A stretch of DNA of 64,000 nucleotides from a virus: IMG/VR virus record IMGVR_UViG_3300028377_000007, positions 23,041-87,040 of that record. One strand, 5' to 3'. Shown here piece after piece: positions 33,951 through 41,510 of this stretch. Under the pieces are notes generated by a model. It was not told where the DNA came from and ran no database searches. It saw nothing but the letters and a program-made list of their open reading frames with translations. The position numbers were made by a program, and so were the translations under genes. How positions within the stretch are numbered: position 1 is the first letter of the stretch; each line of letters starts with the position of its first letter.

Positions 33951-34098
33951 GGTTGCCGTTCTTTTAAACCTACAAAAATCTAAAGCCATCTTTTTAAGAT
34001 ATAAACTCTCGATTTTTTGTTAAATTCCTGCTTCGCGTTTCATCAGAAACTCCTAGAATAGATGCGGCATCACTAATTGATAGAATTTTTTTATTCAT
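33951..34098 (-). mobile_element. Deleted IS607 copy: tnpA start joined to right end
   Basis: Bases 34035-34098 encode a tnpA start (KKILSISDAASILGVSDET). Directly after it, 33951-34034 match the right end of the main element (14874-14957) with only a few differences. Everything between has been lost. The result is a short, non-coding (MITE-like) remnant. Confidence 0.75.
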
Positions 34099-34190
34099 CC
34101 ACCCCCTCCATATTTGCAAAAAAACTTATCGTATTTTTAAATTTTTCATTTGACGGCATCCCTTCTGGTACAAATATTTGCACCCCAAAG

Positions 34191-34454
34191 TCAAGAAGAT
34201 TTTTGGGATTTTTTTATTAAATCAATTATTTCCTGCTTGTCAGATTCTTTGAAGATTATTTCGTCAAAATTTCCGTATTTAGATTTATAACCAAAAATAT
34301 ACTTGACTCCAAGAAAAACCCTTTTTAAAAATCTTTTTTCTAACAAATGAAAGGTAAGATAAAAATCTTCTCCATCCCAAGTAAAAATCACTTGATGCTC
34401 TGGGGAAAAACAAGAACAAATAAATAATTTCTGTTCCATATTAAAAGTTCCCAA
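34191..34454 (-). CDS. Hypothetical protein, 87 aa
   Basis: 87 residues with CSCFSPEHQVIFTWDGEDFY, a hydrophobic region and FKESDKQEIIDLIKK. Similar short proteins with an EHQ-x-F-x-W pattern are found in other phages, without known role. Its start overlaps the Pnkp stop. Beyond its stop, another frame stays open (LLDFGVQIFVPEGMPSNEK) up to the IS607 remnant, likely a gene cut by that insertion. Confidence 0.5.
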   Translation of the reverse strand: MGTFNMEQKLFICSCFSPEHQVIFTWDGEDFYLTFHLLEKRFLKRVFLGVKYIFGYKSKYGNFDEIIFKESDKQEIIDLIKKSQKSS

Positions 34455-35331
34455 AGTTTACTTGAAAACATGGTACCCCCAATCTATTGCGAACCATTTC
34501 AACAACTTGGTCCCTGTCATCGAACCACAACAATACGTTTTCTTTGTCTGTAATATTTTTCATAAACATCTCATATTTAACAAGAGAATCTTTTCTATGA
34601 TCCTTTGTATCTCTGAGTATCAAGTGAGGGTTTTCGATCCCGCATTTTACCTCTAAAAATCTGATTGTTTCATCGCGGCAAATACCAACATCTTCTCTTG
34701 CTGAGAAAAAGATAATTTTATATTGCGGCGAATCCATTTTGCCCAACACAACTAATAAGGCTTGGTTTGCTTCGTCTTCAAAAACCCTGTCTCCATCGTA
34801 AGGACTTCTATCTGTAACTCTGTTTGCAATAGTACCATCCAAATCACAGATAATAAACTTTTCATATGAACCCAAAGAAACCTTATTTGTTTCTCCATGC
34901 CAAACTACTTTATTACCTTCTGGCAAAGTCAAGCCCAACCATTGTCTTTTAATAATATCTTCTGGGGCTTTCCTTTCCCTGTTTGAATTTCTTTCGCAAG
35001 CCTCATTCAAGGAAACGGGAAAATAGTGCCATTCAATCAAAGCATCATTTTGTTTTGCAACACTTTCTAAACCAATTCTGTTTTTTGGATTGTAATGTGT
35101 CGCATCTACAATTGGAGTTTTATCTAATTGCAAAGACTTGACCACGCGAGAATAAAGGGTATCGAAAACAAGTTTCCCGTTTGACTGGTTATTTTCGTCG
35201 CCAAAAAGTTCCTTCCTGATCGAATCACTAGAAATATAATCGGTGAATCCACTGATATTATTATTTTCGTTGGACGCCCAAGTACTTTTGCCAGAACACG
35301 AACATCCGATTGTTGCTACGATTGTTTTCAT
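34441..35331 (-). CDS. pseT: Polynucleotide 5'-kinase / 3'-phosphatase (T4 PseT-like)
   Basis: 296 residues from the ATG at 35331. The kinase domain has the P-loop IGCSCSGKSTWA near residue 7 and VDATHYNPKNR near residue 75. The phosphatase domain has the haloacid-dehalogenase motif FIICDLDGTIANR near residue 151 and LLWFDDRDQVVEMVR near residue 268. T4 Pnkp removes 2',3'-cyclic phosphate and phosphorylates 5'-OH ends of cut tRNA so that Rnl1 can seal them. The Rnl1-like ligase is present at 9922-11007. Confidence 0.9.
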   Translation of the reverse strand: MKTIVATIGCSCSGKSTWASNENNNISGFTDYISSDSIRKELFGDENNQSNGKLVFDTLYSRVVKSLQLDKTPIVDATHYNPKNRIGLESVAKQNDALIEWHYFPVSLNEACERNSNRERKAPEDIIKRQWLGLTLPEGNKVVWHGETNKVSLGSYEKFIICDLDGTIANRVTDRSPYDGDRVFEDEANQALLVVLGKMDSPQYKIIFFSAREDVGICRDETIRFLEVKCGIENPHLILRDTKDHRKDSLVKYEMFMKNITDKENVLLWFDDRDQVVEMVRNRLGVPCFQVNFGNF

Positions 35332-35337
35332 TATTGG

Positions 35338-35367
35338 ATAGAATGCTGATTTTTTCGCAGAAGTCAA
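35338..35367 (-). promoter_or_regulatory. Promoter-like TTGAC/A-tract box before pseT
   Basis: TTGACT (35367-35362) followed by TCTGCG and a six-A tract; ATTCTA lies at 17 bases and the pseT ATG is 30 bases after the box. A second TTGACA lies about 30 bases further upstream. Confidence 0.45.
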
Positions 35368-35410
35368 GAACAAAAAAATCATTACCTGTCAAGAAAAATT
35401 ATTTTTCAAC

Positions 35411-35800
35411 TTATTGTTTTAATTTTTTCTGTTTTTTTGTTTCTGCGTTTATAAGATAGTAGTTTTTTTGTTTCTTTAACTCTTTTTTTGATTTATAGTT
35501 ATCGAAAGAATCTAGTGCGGCTTTTTCACTTTGGTATTTTGAGCCGTTAATAAAATCGTAAAGATATATGGAATCTTCTTTTCTGTTGTTTAGTTCTTTG
35601 CCAGTTTTTGTTTTTACTATTTCCTCTGTAAATTTACCATTTTTGAAAATTACGCTTTTAAAAGTAATAATCGCGTCATCTTTCCACTCAGAAATAATAA
35701 TCCAAGGTTTTTTCTTGGATTTTTTTAACTTTTTGCCGAATTTCTTTTCTTCGGCGGGAAGTTGTTTTTTCTTTTTGAACTCTGCTTTTTCTAAAGACAT
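35411..35800 (-). CDS. Lysine-rich hypothetical protein, 129 aa
   Basis: A highly basic protein (LEKAEFKKKKQLPAEEKKFG and a KKQKKLKQ end) around a central IISEWKDDAIITFKSVIF region. The charge suggests nucleic-acid binding. It overlaps the ATP-grasp gene by ten bases. No family recognised. Confidence 0.45.
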   Translation of the reverse strand: MSLEKAEFKKKKQLPAEEKKFGKKLKKSKKKPWIIISEWKDDAIITFKSVIFKNGKFTEEIVKTKTGKELNNRKEDSIYLYDFINGSKYQSEKAALDSFDNYKSKKELKKQKNYYLINAETKKQKKLKQ

Positions 35801-36591
35801 GCTATTTTTGTTACCTCTTCTATAATTGCTTTTTTATTACATGCATATGTACCACAAGTAGAAAAAGCGTTAAATTCTAACAAATAAAACTCTTCGTCTT
35901 GACCTTGGCAAATATCCACTGAGAATACTTTATCTGGCATATTACCACGCTTTAAGATCTTGTCAACTAAATTTGTTGCTTTTATTGGTGCGGAAGGAAT
36001 TTTAGTATCCAATCCGTGAAATTTATAAGAGCTAACAGCAATAATCTTTTCTTCGGAGCAAATAAATCTCCATTCTCCAATAATATTTTTGGGAGTAGAA
36101 ATAATAACTAATTCGTCACTTTTCATTCCATACTGTAGATTCTGTTCAAAAACGCTATCGAAGTCTTTTAAATCAATTACCTGACCCGCGAAAGATTTTA
36201 ATCCATTATCTGGTCGAACAAAAATACAAGCTTCTTTTCCATATTTAGAATAAACATCCCATTTTTGGCGCATAAGCTCTGATGCGGGAAGAATTATATA
36301 TTTATCATTAAACAATAAATCTCCAAATCTTGGATAATATTTTGAACATAAATAATTTTCTTCTGTTAGCCAAACTATGGGCCAGCATGTTTTTAATTCT
36401 TCTTTTAGTTTTAACCCAAGTTGTATGCTTCCGTTGAAAATAATGCATCTGTTTTCTGGTTTATATTTTAATTCATAAGCGCACCAGCTATTTAAAACAA
36501 CACATTCTAAATTTTGATTTTTTACTTCCGCGATAAGTTCTTTATAATTATTATCGTTAGTAAAATCTTCTATTATCCAAAGTGGCTTCAT
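35791..36591 (-). CDS. ATP-grasp domain protein
   Basis: 266 residues. After an N-terminal alpha/beta part (LWIIEDFTNDNNYKELI), the pattern ACIFVRPDNGLKSFAGQVI (ATP-binding lysine strand), GEWRFICSEEKIIAVSSY, and FSVDICQGQDEEFYLLEFNAF (metal-binding D and E-x-N) near residue 225-245 fits an ATP-grasp ligase fold. Related phage proteins are uncharacterised. It could join an amino acid or peptide to a carrier, but the substrate is unknown. Confidence 0.65.
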   Translation of the reverse strand: MKPLWIIEDFTNDNNYKELIAEVKNQNLECVVLNSWCAYELKYKPENRCIIFNGSIQLGLKLKEELKTCWPIVWLTEENYLCSKYYPRFGDLLFNDKYIILPASELMRQKWDVYSKYGKEACIFVRPDNGLKSFAGQVIDLKDFDSVFEQNLQYGMKSDELVIISTPKNIIGEWRFICSEEKIIAVSSYKFHGLDTKIPSAPIKATNLVDKILKRGNMPDKVFSVDICQGQDEEFYLLEFNAFSTCGTYACNKKAIIEEVTKIACL

Positions 36592-36935
36592 CTTCTAACC
36601 AATTTTCCTGTTTTTTCAAAAAGTTCTACATTAAAATAAAATGCCCCATGATCTTCTATATTTGAATATATTGAATAAGTTTCATTGGTATACGAATTGA
36701 ATTTCCTATAAACAGGATACACTACGTACCTCTCTTTGTTACTCCATATATATGAATGCGAAAATTGTGTTGTTCCGATTTCCTCTATCTTTGACGGCGG
36801 TTTGTGAAAAATTCTCTTGTACCAAGGTTGTTTTTTGAATTTCATTTCGCCATTTTTATCAATATAACCATCTTTTCTTTCTCCAGTTATAGAATCTACC
36901 GAAACGAATCTTAAACCATTATTTTCTTTACTCAT
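36588..36935 (-). CDS. Hypothetical protein, 115 aa
   Basis: 115 residues, rich in aromatic residues and beta-turn patterns (GLRFVSVDSITGERKDGYID, YIWSNKERYVVYPVYRKF). It overlaps the ATP-grasp gene in an ATGA arrangement. No family recognised. Confidence 0.45.
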   Translation of the reverse strand: MSKENNGLRFVSVDSITGERKDGYIDKNGEMKFKKQPWYKRIFHKPPSKIEEIGTTQFSHSYIWSNKERYVVYPVYRKFNSYTNETYSIYSNIEDHGAFYFNVELFEKTGKLVRR

Positions 36936-36936
36936 A

Positions 36937-37251
36937 TTAATATCCCCGACACATTCTACAAAGAATTTCGCTTATTCTAGGAATGTCTTTTTTATCTATA
37001 TCTGTTTGACTTATGTTAAAAAGTGGCGAGTAAATACTATAAAGCTCTCCCGCCATTTGATATTTATATTTTGATTCTGAATTTAAAAAGTTATCTAGAA
37101 ATTTTTTGTCCTCTTCTTTTATTTTGTATTTAGAAAAAAGGTCTTTTATTAGATCTTTAGAGTCTTCTGTCAAAGAAATTAAAGAACGCTTGCTATTCTT
37201 TTTTTCTATTCTTTCGGGCGTAACAAATACTGTTGTTTCTACTATTGACAT
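36937..37251 (-). CDS. Hypothetical protein, 104 aa
   Basis: Mostly helical product (SLTEDSKDLIKDLFSKYKIK, MAGELYSIYSPLFN) with a final cysteine pair near LCRMCRGY. One base separates it from each neighbour. No family recognised. Confidence 0.45.
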   Translation of the reverse strand: MSIVETTVFVTPERIEKKNSKRSLISLTEDSKDLIKDLFSKYKIKEEDKKFLDNFLNSESKYKYQMAGELYSIYSPLFNISQTDIDKKDIPRISEILCRMCRGY

Positions 37252-37252
37252 A

Positions 37253-37738
37253 TTAGGTCCACATTTGTTCTTTATATTTAACGATTTTTGTTAAATATTT
37301 CATGTCTTTTTCCTCTAGCTCTTTTTGAAATTCCTTCCATTCTCCGTAATTGACACTAAAAGAATTTTCTATTTTCTCCTCTAGAGCGGGTCTATCAACT
37401 TTGATATAATTGTAACATTCTTTTATAAAATCACCGAATTCTTTCCAAGGGGGTTCATCCATAACCGTCATTTCAAAAGTTTTTTCTTCCTCAATAAAAT
37501 GAACCACACACCCAAAAAGAAAATCTGTTATTAATTCTGGCTTATCGCACCATTCGTTGTAAGAAATATGTTTTTTGATCCATTTTTGGCGCGGATTAAA
37601 AAAGAATCTAATCTTCCATGCCCAATTTGTAAAATGTGTTGGAAAAATAAGTTCCCAACACCAAAAAATAAACATCAATGGTTTTTCTATAATAAAGGGA
37701 TACTCTCCGCAGATCAGTTTTAATTTTATGTTATACAT
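37253..37738 (-). CDS. Hypothetical protein, paralogue of the product at 8422-8973
   Basis: 161 residues with an aromatic N-terminus (MFIFWCWELIFPTHF) followed by NPRQKWIKKHISYNEWCD and ELITDFLFGCVVHFIEEE, the same core as the 183-residue protein at 8422-8973. The aromatic start could be a membrane-associated helix. Function unknown. Confidence 0.55.
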   Translation of the reverse strand: MYNIKLKLICGEYPFIIEKPLMFIFWCWELIFPTHFTNWAWKIRFFFNPRQKWIKKHISYNEWCDKPELITDFLFGCVVHFIEEEKTFEMTVMDEPPWKEFGDFIKECYNYIKVDRPALEEKIENSFSVNYGEWKEFQKELEEKDMKYLTKIVKYKEQMWT

Positions 37739-37979
37739 TTTCTTGTTTTATTATTTTGTCGTCGAACCATTCCCAGTTTTTTGAGAAAATTGGTATTTCC
37801 TTGTCCAATTCATCTTTGTAAATTGCCGATCCGCGTTTAATATGGGTTGCTAGATCGTTCCAGTTTTTGCCACTTTTTTGAAAAATCAATTCCTGTAATT
37901 CATCTGTGTTTTTATTATTGCATTCTTTGTGGCGTAATTTATCTGCCCAATTTTGCATTTTTTCTTTACTCGCTCTCAT
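37731..37979 (-). CDS. Hypothetical protein, 82 aa
   Basis: A charged helical product (KEKMQNWADKLRHKECN, NWEWFDDKIIKQENV) overlapping the next gene by eight bases. No family recognised. Confidence 0.45.
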   Translation of the reverse strand: MRASKEKMQNWADKLRHKECNNKNTDELQELIFQKSGKNWNDLATHIKRGSAIYKDELDKEIPIFSKNWEWFDDKIIKQENV

Positions 37980-37981
37980 TT

Positions 37982-38272
37982 CTAATACGCTATCGATTTT
38001 TTAACCTTTGTCAATGCTTTTCCCAAAAGATTTTGCCCATCCCAATTTTTGGAATCACAGTGAATTTCAGAAATATAATCCAATCCAATCCCTATCCCCC
38101 AAATTTTATCAATCGGCGATGCCTCTACAAATTCATCCCCCGAATTTATGAGAATTTTTCTTAGATGAGGATTCTGCGTGAACTTCAATAAATTCCCATA
38201 AAAAACAATCTTTTCTTTATGATTATCCCATGTTGATTGTTTGTAATCAAAAATTTGCCGCCCTATTCTCCA
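37982..38272 (-). pseudogene. NADAR/YbiA-like domain, N-terminally truncated
   Basis: The frame reads IGRQIFDYKQSTWDNHKEKI, then FYGNLLKFTQNPHLRKILIN, VEASPIDKIWGIGIG and NWDGQNLLGKALTKV. This is the second half of the NADAR family (KFxQNxxLxxxL, EASPxDxIWGIG, NxxGxNLLG), which removes ADP-ribose from nucleic acids or riboflavin-type substrates. The first half (FSNFY...EHYFQ) is missing, and no ATG lies before the KFTQ methionine. It may be translated only as a 68-residue fragment from 38188. Confidence 0.65.
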
Positions 38273-38364
38273 TTATGCGACCTTGCCTCAATTACATCAA
38301 TTTTGTTTTGATTTGTTGAACAACCTATGACCGCAAATAATAATGTTAGTATAATATATTTCAT
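38263..38364 (-). CDS. Short lipoprotein-like ORF, 33 aa
   Basis: MKYIILTLLFAVIGCSTNQN has a lysine, a hydrophobic core and a VIGC lipobox, so the cysteine would be lipid-modified after cleavage. The mature part is only about 18 residues. It starts one base after the reverse transcriptase stop and ends in the region of the NADAR remnant. Confidence 0.4.
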   Translation of the reverse strand: MKYIILTLLFAVIGCSTNQNKIDVIEARSHNGE

Positions 38365-38365
38365 T

Positions 38366-39736
38366 TTAAGTATATAGTTTGTAATAATAGTTTTCTTTTC
38401 CGCAAATTGATACTTTTATTTTTTTCTTTTTTATTCCGCCATACATTGATGATTTTTTTTCAATCATTGGCGCATACCCAACAACTCCGATTCCCGACGA
38501 TGATTTAGAGGATTTTATATTTTTAGAAATTAAGAATTCCTGTAAATCGCTTGTGTTATTGCCATAAAATCTAGAGTTAAAAATATATTCTCCGTTGTCC
38601 AACAAATACACAATAGCTCTATTTTTTAATATGTGTCTATTTAATCTGCCGAACCTTCTTGTTTTTTCTGATACTTCGCCGCATATATAAACTCCTTTAA
38701 TAAAAGAAAGAAATATCGGCGCATTAGAATTGCAACCACTACTTGAATAACAGCTCGTCCAACCATCGCCAAGATTCGACATATTTATCTTGTATAAAAC
38801 ATCATTCGTTATGATATACTTTTTATCATTAAATTTATAAAACTTTTGATCTAATTCAAAGTCTTCTAATTCATAAGTTTTTAGAATATATTTTATATTA
38901 TTCTTTTTTCTGGATAAATATTGTTTTAGAATGTCTATCTGTTTTTTTTGTTGTATTATTTTCTTTGAGCTTGTCGGGATTTTTAATTTTGAAAATTCTA
39001 GTAGCCCATTTAAAGAATCTTCATTTTTTTGAAATCTTGCTGCTCGTATTTTTCTTTTTGTTTTTCTTCCAACATGAATTTCTGAATCAACTTTTATGCC
39101 AGTGATATTTCGCCTTCCGTATTTTGAGCTTTGGAAGTGTATTTTCTTTTTATTGGATTTAAAGCCCACTTTAGAAATTATATTTGGAATATTATTTTTT
39201 AAAAATTCAAAAATTGTTTTTTCAGAATGATCTACTAAGAATTTTTCATTTTCACTTTCTTTGTATGAAAAAGATAAATCATCTGCGTATCTTGTATAAA
39301 CAATATCTAATTTATGTTTTTTAATAAACCGCAAAATAGCCCGATCTAATTTCAAGGCTGCTATATTTGCCACAAGTGGGCTTGTCGGCAATCCCTGCCT
39401 CGGCGCTAAGTCTATAAAACATTTATTTATTAAATCGTCGCTTATTAATTGTTTAACCATATTTGGTTTTACCGAATCAAAAAAATCTGTCAAATCAAAA
39501 TTAACAGTGTAATCATATCCTTTGTGGCAAATAGAATTTGTTATAATTGATCTTTTTGGGATAAAGCCGTGAACTATAATGTTCTTTGTTGCCCCTAAAA
39601 TAATCTTTTCTTGCGCGAAAAAACATTCTTCTAGTTCTGAGAGATATTCTTGGTATTTGTAAGATTCAGAACCAGACAATGAATATATCGTTCTATATTC
39701 TCCCTTTGTTTTTTTTGGTATTTTTATTATTTTCAT
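38366..39736 (-). CDS. Retron-like reverse transcriptase with unknown C-terminal domain
   Basis: 456 residues. The reverse transcriptase core has the palm motifs FDLTDFFDSV (residues 80-89), PRQGLPTSPLVAN (112-124) and YADD (150-153). Two retron-type signatures are present: N67-S-I-C-H71 in the NAxxH position and ITG at 211-213 in the VTG position. The thumb region ends near residue 285. A further ~165 residues contain GDGWTSCYSSSGCN, RFGRLNRHIL and NSRFYGN and match no domain I can name. A structured RNA with msr/msd-like layout lies directly upstream, so the enzyme probably makes a short DNA from it. Confidence 0.85.
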   Translation of the reverse strand: MKIIKIPKKTKGEYRTIYSLSGSESYKYQEYLSELEECFFAQEKIILGATKNIIVHGFIPKRSIITNSICHKGYDYTVNFDLTDFFDSVKPNMVKQLISDDLINKCFIDLAPRQGLPTSPLVANIAALKLDRAILRFIKKHKLDIVYTRYADDLSFSYKESENEKFLVDHSEKTIFEFLKNNIPNIISKVGFKSNKKKIHFQSSKYGRRNITGIKVDSEIHVGRKTKRKIRAARFQKNEDSLNGLLEFSKLKIPTSSKKIIQQKKQIDILKQYLSRKKNNIKYILKTYELEDFELDQKFYKFNDKKYIITNDVLYKINMSNLGDGWTSCYSSSGCNSNAPIFLSFIKGVYICGEVSEKTRRFGRLNRHILKNRAIVYLLDNGEYIFNSRFYGNNTSDLQEFLISKNIKSSKSSSGIGVVGYAPMIEKKSSMYGGIKKKKIKVSICGKENYYYKLYT

Positions 39737-39758
39737 TCGCTATTCGCGAATAGCGAAT
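39735..39758. promoter_or_regulatory. Perfect 24-bp palindrome over the reverse transcriptase start
   Basis: The 24 bases are their own reverse complement, centred on TTCGCGAA. The last two bases are the A and T of the start codon. In RNA it would fold to a ten-pair hairpin that hides the start region; as DNA it could be an operator for a dimeric repressor. Confidence 0.75.
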
Positions 39759-39761
39759 TAA

Positions 39762-39944
39762 GAATTTTTATATGCTATAATAACTATATTAAATATATAA
39801 TTAGGCGGAGCGATTAATAGTGTAGAATAATTATATATTTAATATAGTTATTATAACAAAATACATCGTAAAACTTTAATAAGCCGAGCTAGACGATAAC
39901 ATCTAAGGCAATAAAGTCTCCTTTTATTCCATATAAATTTATTC
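39762..39944 (-). ncRNA. Retron-like msr-msd RNA
   Basis: Read on the minus strand. A possible a1 arm (39944-39930, GAATAAATTTATATG) can pair with a possible a2 arm (39774-39762, CATATAAAAATTC) over about 12 base pairs. Between them lie a small hairpin at 39928-39910 (AATAAA/TTTATT around GGAGA), a second at 39905-39890 (TAGATG/CGTCTA with a TTAT loop), a 34-base linker, and a 28-bp perfect long hairpin at 39855-39776. This order (a1, short msr stems, long msd stem, a2, then RT) is that of retrons. A guanosine right after a1 could be the branch point. Confidence 0.7.
39776..39855. repeat. 28-bp perfect inverted repeat with 24-base loop
   Basis: Arms 39776-39803 and 39828-39855 are exact reverse complements. 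The loop (39804-39827) is the only GC-rich part of the structure. It forms the presumed msd stem of the retron-like RNA. Confidence 0.95.
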
Positions 39945-40118
39945 CTTGTTGATTATTTTTAACATCTTGTCCTTTTCTGAAAAAGAAAGCTTACAGTTAG
40001 AATTAATAAATTGCGTATACTGCCAATCTTCCATAAAAACTGGTATTTTTTTAGATAGATCTTTTCTGCCTAGTGACGACAAGAAGATCTTTAATTTTTT
40101 TTGTTTATTTGCTGACAT
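39939..40118 (-). CDS. Small basic protein, 59 aa, next to the retron-like RNA
   Basis: A 59-codon ORF starting MSANKQKKLKIFLSSLGRKD and ending DKMLKIINKE. It is basic at the start and helical at the end. Its stop overlaps the presumed a1 arm, so it may be cotranscribed with the retron RNA. No family recognised. Confidence 0.5.
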   Translation of the reverse strand: MSANKQKKLKIFLSSLGRKDLSKKIPVFMEDWQYTQFINSNCKLSFSEKDKMLKIINKE

Positions 40119-40160
40119 GGTTTGTATATTGCTGTTTTTTTTGAAGGAGTCAAGAGAGAA

Positions 40161-40700
40161 TTAACGATATTCTTCTTTAAAAAGTCTCCATTTTTTTGAG
40201 TCGATTTCTTTTTCGCCGCTGTCGATTTTTCTAATTACCTCAATAGCATCTACCACAGAAGAGTAAATATAATTATGTTGAAGCATCCAAAAAATCCAAA
40301 AAGGGCATTCCTTCTTTCCTTCTCCCCAAACAAAGAATATAGGTTTTTGGCATCTGTTAGCCCAAGATAATTCTTCTATTGTACCAATGGTAAAAGTTTT
40401 TTTCTCGAATACGCAAAGAACAAAATCACAGCGATCAATTAATGCTAAATCCTGTCGGCGAATATCTTTATAATCTGCAATTTTTTCATACTGCTCATTT
40501 TCACGGTATTGTTTTAGTAGATCATGTGTTTCGCTACTTTCTTCAATAAATCCTTCGTATGGTCTATTATAATGGTCCCATACAACAATATTCATTTTTG
40601 ATAATTCTTTTTTTATCTCTTGTCTTAATTGTTTGCCCCTTTCATTATCAGACTCCATTGGCCCAATGACTACTGTTTTTGTATTTTTTAATTTGTTCAT
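40161..40700 (-). CDS. Nucleoside 2-deoxyribosyltransferase-like protein
   Basis: 179 residues. TVVIGPMESDNERGKQLRQE at the start, YKDIRRQDLALIDRCDFVLC near residue 76, and TFTIGTIEELSWANRCQKPI near residue 101 match the nucleoside deoxyribosyltransferase fold (GPM, Asp, GTxxEL...KP). Members cut N-glycosidic bonds of nucleosides. A deoxyribosyltransferase-like toxin is the effector of some retrons (for example the Ec86 type), and this gene lies upstream of the retron-like unit. Similar stand-alone phage proteins also exist, so the link is a hypothesis. Confidence 0.65.
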   Translation of the reverse strand: MNKLKNTKTVVIGPMESDNERGKQLRQEIKKELSKMNIVVWDHYNRPYEGFIEESSETHDLLKQYRENEQYEKIADYKDIRRQDLALIDRCDFVLCVFEKKTFTIGTIEELSWANRCQKPIFFVWGEGKKECPFWIFWMLQHNYIYSSVVDAIEVIRKIDSGEKEIDSKKWRLFKEEYR

Positions 40701-41278
40701 TTGTTAAAAGTAAAACCTCTCCATTCTTCTCTAATATTTTTTTCTTCAATAAAAAGAAAATTTGCAGGAATTTTTGTTCCACTCAAAACTCTACCATCTT
40801 TATCATAATAAGGCGTAGTAGAACCTTTCCTTGAGTTACATCTTTTGCAAGTCAAAGTTAAATTGTTAGAAATATTTGTACCATGATTTGATTTTGGATC
40901 AACGTGTTCAATAGTCAATTTGCTTCTAGGAAACTTTCCCCAACAAAGCTGGCAAGTATTTTTGTAATAAATGCATAATTCATGAAAATTATATTCCTTC
41001 TTTCTTGGCTTGCGAAAAAACCTATCAGTAACAGCCGCAACTGTTGGTAACATCCAAACATCTTTCGCGCTTCTGATACATGGCTGATCTTTATGAAAAT
41101 CAACGCCGTTTCCCTCATTCCAAGATTCAAATTCAAAAGGTAATAAATTTTTATCCAAGCCCCTTATTCTATTTCTTAAAAAATGATGAAAGCAAGCTCT
41201 AGCGGTGATCGCGCTTATTGGTAAATAAGCAAAATCAAGCAATAAACACACTCGGTCCTCTGGTTTAACTATTTTCAT
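40697..41278 (-). CDS. HNH endonuclease-like protein
   Basis: 193 residues. The HNH core is CQLCWGKFPRSKLTIEHVDP, GTNISNNLTLTCKRCNSRKG near residues 112-155, with CxxC zinc pairs (CQLC, CKRC). The N-terminal part (FAYLPISAITARACFHHFL) resembles phage HNH proteins acting near DNA-processing genes. It overlaps the deoxyribosyltransferase-like gene in an ATGA arrangement, so the two are one operon, with a promoter-like box just upstream. Confidence 0.75.
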   Translation of the reverse strand: MKIVKPEDRVCLLLDFAYLPISAITARACFHHFLRNRIRGLDKNLLPFEFESWNEGNGVDFHKDQPCIRSAKDVWMLPTVAAVTDRFFRKPRKKEYNFHELCIYYKNTCQLCWGKFPRSKLTIEHVDPKSNHGTNISNNLTLTCKRCNSRKGSTTPYYDKDGRVLSGTKIPANFLFIEEKNIREEWRGFTFNK

Positions 41279-41284
41279 TGTTTA

Positions 41285-41315
41285 GTAATGATGTGGATTT
41301 TTTTTGGTTTGTCAA
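41285..41315 (-). promoter_or_regulatory. Promoter-like TTGAC/A-tract box before the HNH/NDT-like operon
   Basis: TTGACA (41315-41310), AACC, then an eight-A tract; the ATG of the HNH gene is 31 bases from the box. It would drive the HNH and deoxyribosyltransferase-like genes and possibly the retron-like unit. Confidence 0.5.
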
Positions 41316-41326
41316 TGCTAAGAAAA

Positions 41327-41491
41327 TTAAAGTTCCTCAAAAAGAAAGAAACTTTTTGAAATTTCTTCTATTTTACGATTAAAATTTGCAAAACTTGTTG
41401 ATTCTTTATAAGCTTTTACTAAATCTTTTTCTTTGTATTTTTTTATTATTTTAATATCTTTGTTGTTTATTAGATTAAAGAAAAATATCAT
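41327..41491 (-). CDS. Small hypothetical protein, 54 aa
   Basis: A 54-codon ORF beginning MIFFFNLINNKDIKIIKKYK and ending SFFLFEEL. The frame is open further upstream to the IS605-like end, so it may be the tail of a gene cut there. No family recognised. Confidence 0.4.
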   Translation of the reverse strand: MIFFFNLINNKDIKIIKKYKEKDLVKAYKESTSFANFNRKIEEISKSFFLFEEL

Positions 41492-41510
41492 TAGATCTGA
41501 ATCTCTAGAT

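Noticed and set aside
38366-39736. Diversity-generating retroelement
   Set aside because: No template/variable repeat pair or accessory protein was seen near the RT, and the RT motifs fit retrons better.
39946-40164. Plus-strand ORF at 39946-40164 as a retron gene
   Set aside because: It is antisense to the minus-strand 59-aa ORF, which has the better codon pattern and is in line with the RT.
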